From the NCBI GenBank assembly GCA_937973585.1, contig CALJKN010000016.1:1-8116 (forward strand): a stretch of 8,116 bases of DNA. The letters are read 5' to 3'. How positions within the stretch are numbered: position 1 is the stretch's first letter; every line of letters begins with the position of its first letter. The DNA is from an uncultured Helicobacteraceae bacterium. GTDB lineage: Bacteria > Campylobacterota > Campylobacteria > Campylobacterales > UBA6016. Position numbers and translations under genes: made by a program. The notes beneath the pieces were generated by a model that had not been told where the DNA came from, did not search any database, and saw nothing but the letters and a program-made list of their open reading frames with translations. Shown here piece after piece: positions 1-5,568 of this stretch.

Positions 1-32
1 GATGCCGACAACTCAAATCAAAAGGATTTACG

Positions 33-1559
33 ATGAGAATCAATACAAACATCTCGGCTATGAACGCTTTGGTTAACAACACAATGAACCAAAGAGAGCT
101 TAGCACGTCTTTGGCTAGACTATCTTCAGGTCTTAGAATTAACTCTTCTGCGGATGATGCATCGGGTATGACGATTGCCGACTCTCTAAGATCTCAAGGT
201 AACACTCTAGGTCAAGCTATCAAAAACGGTAACGATGCTATCGGTATCATTCAAATAGCAGACAAAGCTATCGATGAGCAAACTAAAATTCTTGATACTA
301 TCAAAGTAAAAGCTACTCAAGCGGCTCAAGACGGTCAAAATGCATCTTCAAGAGCAGCTATCCAAAACGATATTATGGCTTTGATGGCAGAGCTTGACAA
401 CATATCTCAAACTACATCTTACAACGGTCAAGGCCTACTAAACGGTTCGTTTACTAACAAACAGTTCCAAATAGGTGCATATTCTGGTCAAACCGTGAAT
501 ATATCTATCGGAAATACAGCTTCTAACGTTATCGGTTCTGTAAGAAGCGAAACAAGTGCGGAGATTACATCTGCCGGTGTTGCCGGTATCCTATCCGGCG
601 GTACAGCCATGACGTTTGCTACCCCTTCAGGTACAACAGTGGGTATAGCCGGTGTAGTAATGTCCCAAAGTGCGGGCACAGGTCTCGGTGCTCTTGTAAG
701 CCAAATCAATAAAGCGTCTGACCAAACTGGTGTTACTGCTAGCTATAACGTTCAATTTACAGGTTCGGCAGGTGTTGCAGCTGTTTCTACAACAGGTAAC
801 ATAGTAATCAACAACGTAACAATCGGTGCTGTTACTAACGTTCTTACAAATGACTCTGACGGTAAACTAGTAAACGCTATCAATGCCGCTTCACTACAAA
901 CGGGTGTTACTGCGAGTATAGACGTAGGTGGTAGATTGACACTTACATCTAATGATGGTAGAGGTATTATGTTCGGTGGTCTATCAGGTGCCGTTGTTGC
1001 TACTGCAAACGTATTCTCAGGCGGTTCTGCCGTTACTACATTCGGTAGAATGACTCTAAGAATGCAAGGTGCGAACGATATCATCGTTTCATCTACCAAT
1101 AGCGTTTTGGGTGGAGCTATCATGTCAGGCTCTACGTCTTATACTTCAAACCTAAAAAGCATAGCCTCTAACTATACCGTATCTCAAGCTATTGCAATGG
1201 GTGCTTATGCAAGTATCACTCAAGAAAATAATGCTCTATCCGGCGGGGCAAACCTAGGCGTAGGTGTTACTACTAGAGTGGGTGCAATGCTTGCTATGGA
1301 TATAGCTGAATCTGCGCTAAAACAACTTGACGGTATTAGAGCTGGACTAGGTTCTGCACAAAACCAAGTAATCTCTACTGTAAACAACATCTCCGTAACG
1401 CAAGTTAACGTGGCTGCTGCCGAATCACAAATCAGAGATGTTGACTTTGCAAATGAGTCTTCAACCTTCTCAAAAAGAAACATTTTGGCTCAATCAGGCT
1501 CATATGCCCTAAGCCAAGCAAACCAACTACAACAAAACGTTCTAAGACTACTACAATAG
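33..1559 (+). CDS. Flagellin 1, filament subunit (508 aa)
   Basis: This is a structural subunit of the flagellar filament, exported unfolded by the flagellar type III system. The N-terminal D0/D1 helices cover about residues 1-140 (MRINTNISAMNA, SSGLRINSSADDASGM) and the C-terminal D1/D0 helices about 420-508 (SQIRDVDFA, ending QQNVLRLLQ). Residues 87-102 read LDTIKVKATQAAQDGQ, the Campylobacterota form of the D1 segment. The Ser/Thr/Gly-rich centre holds two repeats like the flagellin hook IN motif: about 201-238 (VGIAGVVMS, then INKASDQTGVTASY) and 257-311 (IVINNVTIG, then INAASLQTGVTAS and GRLTLTSNDG). The start is supported by AAAGGA at 21-26, six bases before ATG. The promoter lies before the window. 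It is a near-duplicate of flagellin 2, differing in length by one residue, and flagellin 3 is more distant. Family assignment is certain. Calling it flaA or flaB would be arbitrary, so no symbol is given. Confidence 0.97.
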   Translation: MRINTNISAMNALVNNTMNQRELSTSLARLSSGLRINSSADDASGMTIADSLRSQGNTLGQAIKNGNDAIGIIQIADKAIDEQTKILDTIKVKATQAAQDGQNASSRAAIQNDIMALMAELDNISQTTSYNGQGLLNGSFTNKQFQIGAYSGQTVNISIGNTASNVIGSVRSETSAEITSAGVAGILSGGTAMTFATPSGTTVGIAGVVMSQSAGTGLGALVSQINKASDQTGVTASYNVQFTGSAGVAAVSTTGNIVINNVTIGAVTNVLTNDSDGKLVNAINAASLQTGVTASIDVGGRLTLTSNDGRGIMFGGLSGAVVATANVFSGGSAVTTFGRMTLRMQGANDIIVSSTNSVLGGAIMSGSTSYTSNLKSIASNYTVSQAIAMGAYASITQENNALSGGANLGVGVTTRVGAMLAMDIAESALKQLDGIRAGLGSAQNQVISTVNNISVTQVNVAAAESQIRDVDFANESSTFSKRNILAQSGSYALSQANQLQQNVLRLLQ

Positions 1560-1589
1560 TCTTTTCAGTTTTTATACTGCATTCTTTGG

Positions 1590-1637
1590 CTCCGTCCTTT
1601 TTGGGCGGAGTGTCTTAGTTTAAGACGATCCGTTTTT
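1590..1637 (+). terminator. Tandem hairpins after flagellin 1, probable terminator
   Basis: Thirty bases after the flagellin 1 stop, CTCCGTCC (1590-1597) pairs with GGGCGGAG (1603-1610) around a TTTTT loop, with one G-T wobble. It is followed directly by a second small hairpin, GTCTTA (1612-1617) with TAAGAC (1621-1626), then GATCCG and five T (1633-1637). The first stem has no T-run immediately after it, so termination there is less certain. The pair together, placed between two separately promoted flagellin genes, makes a terminator likely. Confidence 0.6.
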
Positions 1638-1707
1638 AACTGCCGTATCTCCTTTTTAATCCTATATTTCAATACTAAAGTATATTTTGAATGCTGTAAC
1701 TTTGGGC

Positions 1708-1730
1708 TGTAAACTCCCATGTAAACTCCC
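1708..1730 (+). repeat. Two direct copies of TGTAAACTCCC
   Basis: TGTAAACTCCC occurs at 1708-1718 and again at 1720-1730, a 12-base period with one A between copies. The repeat lies just upstream of the transposase relic. Ends of IS3-family elements commonly begin with TG and carry a C-run near base 10, so one copy could be the left terminal inverted repeat of the decayed element. No matching right end is visible, so that reading is inference. Confidence 0.45.
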
Positions 1731-1738
1731 TCAATCTT

Positions 1739-1896
1739 AACATCACTTCCAAACCTATAGTCTCAATCCTCAAAGAAGTTGAATCCGGTGTAAAAATCAT
1801 AGATATTTATCTGGTGCCACCTACTGCAACTGGAAATCCAAGTACGCAAATATGGGCGTCTCCGATATCAAGCCTCTTAAAGAGCTTACAGGCTAG
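1739..1896 (+). pseudogene. IS3-family transposase OrfA remnant
   Basis: This is a decayed fragment of the small helix-turn-helix protein (OrfA, Transposase_8/HTH_Tnp_1 type) encoded by IS3-family elements. In one frame, 1751-1813 reads KPIVSILKEVESGVKIIDIYL, matching the OrfA N-terminus (typically QIV-ILKE-E-GVKV-DLC). A shift to another frame at about 1813 continues GATYCNWKSKYANMGV then SDIKPLKELTG and a TAG stop at 1894-1896, matching the second part of the same domain (ATYYNWK-KYGGM-VSE-KRLKELE). About seven residues of the HTH are missing at the junction (between DIYL and GATY), so a deletion with frameshift has occurred. No start codon or orfB is present. The relic cannot make a working protein. 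Recognition is by eye from the family consensus, not by search. Confidence 0.75.
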
Positions 1897-1904
1897 TCCA
1901 TAAG

Positions 1905-1921
1905 TTGGCATATTTTTTGCT
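1905..1921 (+). promoter_or_regulatory. Sigma-54 (RpoN) promoter of flagellin 2
   Basis: TTGGCATATTTTTTGCT fits the -24/-12 consensus (TTGGCAC-N5-TTGCT). The invariant GG (1907-1908) and GC (1919-1920) are exactly ten bases apart. Transcription would begin near 1931, giving a leader of about 30 bases before the GTG at 1963. RpoN control of some flagellin genes, through the FlgS/FlgR pair, is established in Campylobacter and Helicobacter (flaB). Confidence 0.88.
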
Positions 1922-1950
1922 GGTATCTAATTTGTAATAGGAAAAAACCA

Positions 1951-1956
1951 AAAGGA
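1951..1956 (+). promoter_or_regulatory. Ribosome binding site fixing the GTG start of flagellin 2
   Basis: AAAGGA lies six bases before the GTG at 1963. The same AAAAGGATTT block sits at the same distance before the ATG of flagellin 1, which supports GTG as the true start and shows that the leader was copied with the gene. A second GGA core at 1940-1942 lies 14 bases upstream, an arrangement that could bind CsrA. Confidence 0.8.
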
Positions 1957-1962
1957 TTTGCT

Positions 1963-3492
1963 GTGAGAATTAATACCAACATAGCGGCTATGAACGCCTT
2001 AAACAATAGCGTGCTCAATAACAGAGAGCTTAGTACGTCATTATCCAGACTTTCTTCGGGTCTTAGAATCAACTCTTCGGCGGATGATGCATCCGGTATG
2101 ACAATTTCAGATTCGCTAAGAATGCAGGCTAATACGCTTGGTCAAGCTATCAAGAATGCGAATGACGCCATCGGTATCATTCAAATTGCCGATAAAGCAA
2201 TGGACGAGCAAACTAAAATTCTTGATACCATCAAAGTAAAAGCTACTCAAGCGGCTCAAGATGGACAAAATGCATCTTCAAGAGCGGCAATTCAAAATGA
2301 TATCGTAGCCCTAATGGCAGAACTAGATAATATTGCTGCAACTACATCATACAACGGTATGGGTCTACTTAACGGCTCATTTACCAACAAACAATTCCAA
2401 ATAGGGGCATACTCAAATCAGACCGTAAATGTCTCTATAGGAAATACCATTTCTGATGTTATCGGTTCTGTTAGAACTGAAACAAGTGCAGAGATTACTT
2501 CCGCCGGTGTCGCCGGTATATTGTCTGGCGGTGTTGCGATGAGTTTTTATACTCCATCTGGTGTTGCAGTCGGTATAGGCGGTGTAGTAATGTCTCAAAG
2601 TGCCGGCACGGGTCTTGGCGCTCTTGCAAACCAAATCAACAAAGCATCTGACCAAACAGGTGTTACCGCTAGCTATAACGTTCAATTTACAGGTTCCGCT
2701 GGTGTTGCCGCTGTTTCTACGACAGGTAATATAGTAATTAACAACGTAACGATAGGAACGGTTACCGATATTAAGGCTAATGACTCTGACGGTAAACTAG
2801 TAAATGCCATCAATGCCGCTTCACTACAAACGGGTGTTACTGCAAGTGTTGATGTGACGGGTAGATTGACACTTACATCTAATGATGGTAGAGGTATTAT
2901 GTTCGGTGGTCTGTCCGGTGCCGTTGTTGCTACTGCAAATGAATTCTCAGGTTCAACTGCCGTTACTACGTTTGGTAGACTAACCCTGAAAATGCAAGGC
3001 GCAAATGATATTATCGTATCTTCTACTAACAGCACATTGAATGCCGCAATAACAAACTCGGGAGCTACGGCATATACTGCGAATCTTAGAAGTATTTCAA
3101 CTAACTATACCATATCACAAGCTATTGCAATGGGTGCTTATGCAAGTATTGCGCAAGAAAATCAAGCTCTATCCGGTGGCGCAAACCTAGGCGTAGGTGT
3201 TACTACGAGAATAGGCGCAATGTTGGCTATGGATATTGCAGAATCCGCACTAAGACAACTTGACAAAATTAGAGCAAGCTTAGGTTCTGCGCAAAACCAA
3301 ATCATAGCTACGGTGAACAATATTTCTGTAACTCAGGTAAACGTAAAATCAGCAGAATCTCAAATCAGAGATGTTGACTTTGCAGAAGAGTCTTCAAACT
3401 TCTCAAAAAGAAATATTTTGGCCCAGTCAGGTTCATATGCCCTAAGCCAAGCAAATCAAGTTCAACAAAACGTTCTTAGACTACTTCAGTAG
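1963..3492 (+). CDS. Flagellin 2, filament subunit (509 aa, GTG start)
   Basis: This is a second filament subunit, closely paralogous to flagellin 1. It has the same D0/D1 ends (MRINTNIAAMNA, SSGLRINSSADDASGM, LDTIKVKATQAAQDGQ; C-terminus SQIRDVDFAEESSNFSKRN to QQNVLRLLQ) and the same two central IN-type repeats with QTGVTAS cores. The alignment with flagellin 1 is gap-free at a constant DNA offset of 1930 bases until one extra residue near position 365 (TNSGATAY against M-SGSTSY). The start is GTG, chosen because AAAGGA precedes it at six bases and the protein then begins exactly like its paralogue. It has its own sigma-54 promoter at 1905-1921, so it is expressed separately from flagellin 1. 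It converges with the maf gene, whose product probably glycosylates it. Which of the three subunits forms the bulk of the filament cannot be told from sequence. Confidence 0.97.
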   Translation: MRINTNIAAMNALNNSVLNNRELSTSLSRLSSGLRINSSADDASGMTISDSLRMQANTLGQAIKNANDAIGIIQIADKAMDEQTKILDTIKVKATQAAQDGQNASSRAAIQNDIVALMAELDNIAATTSYNGMGLLNGSFTNKQFQIGAYSNQTVNVSIGNTISDVIGSVRTETSAEITSAGVAGILSGGVAMSFYTPSGVAVGIGGVVMSQSAGTGLGALANQINKASDQTGVTASYNVQFTGSAGVAAVSTTGNIVINNVTIGTVTDIKANDSDGKLVNAINAASLQTGVTASVDVTGRLTLTSNDGRGIMFGGLSGAVVATANEFSGSTAVTTFGRLTLKMQGANDIIVSSTNSTLNAAITNSGATAYTANLRSISTNYTISQAIAMGAYASIAQENQALSGGANLGVGVTTRIGAMLAMDIAESALRQLDKIRASLGSAQNQIIATVNNISVTQVNVKSAESQIRDVDFAEESSNFSKRNILAQSGSYALSQANQVQQNVLRLLQ

Positions 3493-3499
3493 AACAATC

Positions 3500-3540
3500 T
3501 TCGGAAGGTTTACCGCATAAGGCGATAAAAGCCTTCCGAA
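3500..3540. terminator. Hairpin between convergent flagellin 2 and maf
   Basis: TTCGGAAGG (3500-3508) pairs perfectly with CCTTCCGAA (3532-3540). TTTACCGC (3509-3516) pairs with GCGATAAA (3522-3529) inside it with one mismatch, giving a long stem with an AG bulge. It starts 8 bases after the flagellin 2 stop and lies 5 bases beyond the maf stop on the other strand. It could end transcription in both directions, but neither strand has a T-run after the stem, so it may instead act as an mRNA-stabilising 3' end. Confidence 0.6.
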
Positions 3541-3545
3541 AAAAC

Positions 3546-5453
3546 TTATAAGTTTGATTGTTTGGCTGCTTTTTGTATCTCTTTTTTTCTTTTCTTCATA
3601 ATCTCTATCATCGAGTCCATTCCGCCGGCAAGCGTAAAGAGCCATGGTTTGTGTGCAAATAAAAACTCTACCATTTTGGCATTTTGTTCTGCTTCTGTTT
3701 TTGTGTACCTTACGCTTATTTTTGCAATTTCAAGTTCTTGGCTAACAATAAAAGATTGAACCAAATCCCAAAAAAGTCCCCTGAATTCTAAAGATAGTTG
3801 CCACTCTTTGATGCTATCGATTTCATACAAAAGTTTTTTTAATTTTTTAATATTTACTTTATCGACGTGATGCTTAAGGTTCAATTCTTCTATCTCTTCG
3901 CAAAAAGCAGCTACTTTCAAAAATAATCTTTCTACATTTTTTTTCCGCTTTTTGGCCGTATCTAGTAGTGTTGTATATTGAGAATATGTGTAAGAAATCA
4001 AATCGTTAATGGTTGAGTCGTCCGGTTTTTGAGGAACGATAATGGGTTTTTTATAGCTTCTATCAATAAGCTTTGTTATGGCAAACTCAAACGGCATTTC
4101 AACGGAGCCTTCGATTCTTGCTCCGCCCTCCGTGCAGTTGTAGGTAGTCATTTGATGTTTTGACTGCTCAATTCCGGTTACAAAAAAGCCCCTAAACATA
4201 GTCCATACTTCATTCGTTTTCACTTTCCCGTTGCCGCCCCATTTTGTTACATACGTATCGGTTTTATATCCTTTTACCTCGTCCTCCCCGTATACGTGAT
4301 CTTTTGCATGGCTAAGGCCATCATCGCCGTACGCAAGGTCTTGACCGATTAAAATAACGTCAGAATAGTTCATTATATATGCTAGCTCATGCGCCATATT
4401 TGCTGCGCTCATCCCTATACCGATGTATCCATAGCCGTGAAGACCGAATATCTCCATGTAGCCGAATGGTCTCATGGCGATTGTTAGATATCCGCCTTTT
4501 ATATTTTGATATATTTTTTCATGTTGCAATGCGGAAGACAAAAAGACGATTCCGTCTTGAAACTCTTTTGATGTTTTTTCAAAAAAAAGTGCCGTATCTT
4601 CGATTCTTTCAAGTGAGGTCACTATATCCGGCTTAATTCCCCATTTTTCCAAAATTGGCATACTTGCATCGACGCAAATTATTGTTACATTTTTTTGAAT
4701 CTCTTTTAATAGTGGTAGTTGCTTGGTAAGCGACGGACCCGTCGAGACTATGACTGCCACCTCAGAGTTTTTTCTTTGCGCAACATCGACAAACGGATAG
4801 TTTTTTAGCATTAACGGAATATTTTTTAGAAAATGGTCAATGCCTAGTAAAGAGTCGGAAGCACAGTTTCCGTGAGATTTAATAAAGTGCAAAATTGCAT
4901 CTATAATAATTTTGTTAACGGAAACCATTAGGTTTGTGTATTTTGAGTAGTATGCAGATGTCGAATTTAGCGTATATGTTTTTAGGTAAGCCGCAACTCC
5001 GTCATTCCCGACTAGGCTTCTGATTGTGTTGTACGTAAAATCTTCTGCTAAAAATATTCGTATTCTTTTGCTCTCTATATCCTCACTAAAATCCAAAAAG
5101 TGAAGCGCTATAAACAAAATCTCTAGCTTTGGCTCAATAATATATATTCTCTCATGCGTTTTATTGGATAAAATCGCTTTCAGAAAAACCCCGTTTCCAA
5201 AACCGAAAAAAAACAATAGCGGGTATTTTTGGAAATCCTCAAAGCCGGAAATCAACCTATGTGTCTCGTCAATGGGATCTTTAAACATCCACATTTTGGA
5301 ATCTTTGTCGTAGATGTTGATTTTTAGCGGGTCGTCTTGTGAGATAGATACGTCAAAATTGGTATTTTCTGTTATTTTAGAGAGTTTCAAAAATAACTCG
5401 TGGTTGTTTTTGCTTATTGCATTTAGATTGTTGTAGTAAACCGTAGCATCCAT
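3546..5453 (-). CDS. Maf-type flagellin glycosyltransferase (635 aa)
   Basis: This is a motility-associated factor of the DUF115 / MAF_flag10 family. These cytoplasmic enzymes transfer activated nonulosonic acid (pseudaminic or legionaminic acid) to Ser/Thr of flagellin before export. Visible marks, numbered from this start, are GFGNGVFL near 84-91 and IIEP near 105-108 in the N-terminal part; STGPSL near 237-242 opening the MAF core; CVDASMPIL and KPDIVTSLE near 260-281; GQDLAYG near 370-376; and YNCTEGGARIEG near 438-449. A charged, Lys-rich helical tail ends the protein. Length suits the family. The frame also opens at a GTG 33 bases upstream (5486), but that codon has no Shine-Dalgarno and lies in a hairpin. 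The ATG at 5453 has AAGG eight bases before it, so it is preferred. The gene follows flagellin 3 on the same strand, beyond a terminator. The exact sugar donor cannot be read from the sequence. Confidence 0.9.
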   Translation of the reverse strand: MDATVYYNNLNAISKNNHELFLKLSKITENTNFDVSISQDDPLKINIYDKDSKMWMFKDPIDETHRLISGFEDFQKYPLLFFFGFGNGVFLKAILSNKTHERIYIIEPKLEILFIALHFLDFSEDIESKRIRIFLAEDFTYNTIRSLVGNDGVAAYLKTYTLNSTSAYYSKYTNLMVSVNKIIIDAILHFIKSHGNCASDSLLGIDHFLKNIPLMLKNYPFVDVAQRKNSEVAVIVSTGPSLTKQLPLLKEIQKNVTIICVDASMPILEKWGIKPDIVTSLERIEDTALFFEKTSKEFQDGIVFLSSALQHEKIYQNIKGGYLTIAMRPFGYMEIFGLHGYGYIGIGMSAANMAHELAYIMNYSDVILIGQDLAYGDDGLSHAKDHVYGEDEVKGYKTDTYVTKWGGNGKVKTNEVWTMFRGFFVTGIEQSKHQMTTYNCTEGGARIEGSVEMPFEFAITKLIDRSYKKPIIVPQKPDDSTINDLISYTYSQYTTLLDTAKKRKKNVERLFLKVAAFCEEIEELNLKHHVDKVNIKKLKKLLYEIDSIKEWQLSLEFRGLFWDLVQSFIVSQELEIAKISVRYTKTEAEQNAKMVEFLFAHKPWLFTLAGGMDSMIEIMKKRKKEIQKAAKQSNL

Positions 5454-5478
5454 TGAAATAACCTTATTATATATGAAA

Positions 5479-5500
5479 GCTCGCACGGTATGATGCGAGC
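5479..5500 (-). repeat. Inverted repeat in the maf leader
   Basis: Seven bases, GCTCGCA (5479-5485) and TGCGAGC (5494-5500), form a perfect stem with an 8-base loop. It lies between the flagellin 3 terminator and the maf ribosome binding site. On the maf strand the upstream GTG starts at the edge of the loop, which argues against its use. The hairpin could be a leader structure or an operator; there is no T-run that would make it a good terminator. Confidence 0.55.
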
Positions 5501-5511
5501 ATACTTTAAAT

Positions 5512-5540
5512 ATAATAGCGGGTTTAGGTTTAATAAAAAA
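5512..5540 (-). promoter_or_regulatory. Possible vegetative promoter for maf
   Basis: On the minus strand a TATTAT -10-like hexamer (complement of 5512-5517) follows a T-rich stretch (complement of 5532-5540). Campylobacterota sigma-70 promoters usually rely on a -10 box with T-rich upstream DNA and no strong -35. The start would fall near the maf leader hairpin. This is weak evidence in AT-rich DNA. Confidence 0.3.
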
Positions 5541-5568
5541 TGGGGAAGCTACCTTATTGGAGTAGCTT
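5534..5568 (-). terminator. Terminator overlapping the flagellin 3 stop codon
   Basis: On the minus strand AAGCTAC (complement of 5562-5568) pairs with GTAGCTT (complement of 5546-5552) around a nine-base loop that contains the TAA stop (complement of 5554-5556). The stem is followed by CCCCA and six T. The 3' end of the coding sequence thus doubles as the left arm of the hairpin. It should separate flagellin 3 transcription from maf, though read-through is possible. Confidence 0.65.

Noticed and set aside
752..1123. Antisense open frame of 123 codons inside flagellin 1, with a similar one at 2682-3035 in flagellin 2
   Set aside because: Both are shadows of the flagellin reading frame. Their similarity follows from the paralogy of the sense genes; they have no ribosome binding site and no recognisable domain.
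1862..1868. CCGATAT resembling the sigma-28 -10 element upstream of flagellin 2
   Set aside because: It lies within the transposase relic, where it encodes part of SDIK. No TAAA-type -35 sits at the right distance, and a much better sigma-54 site lies closer to the gene.
4379..4636. Plus-strand open frame of 85 codons inside maf
   Set aside because: It is antisense to the conserved MAF core, has no domain, and is not supported by a ribosome binding site.
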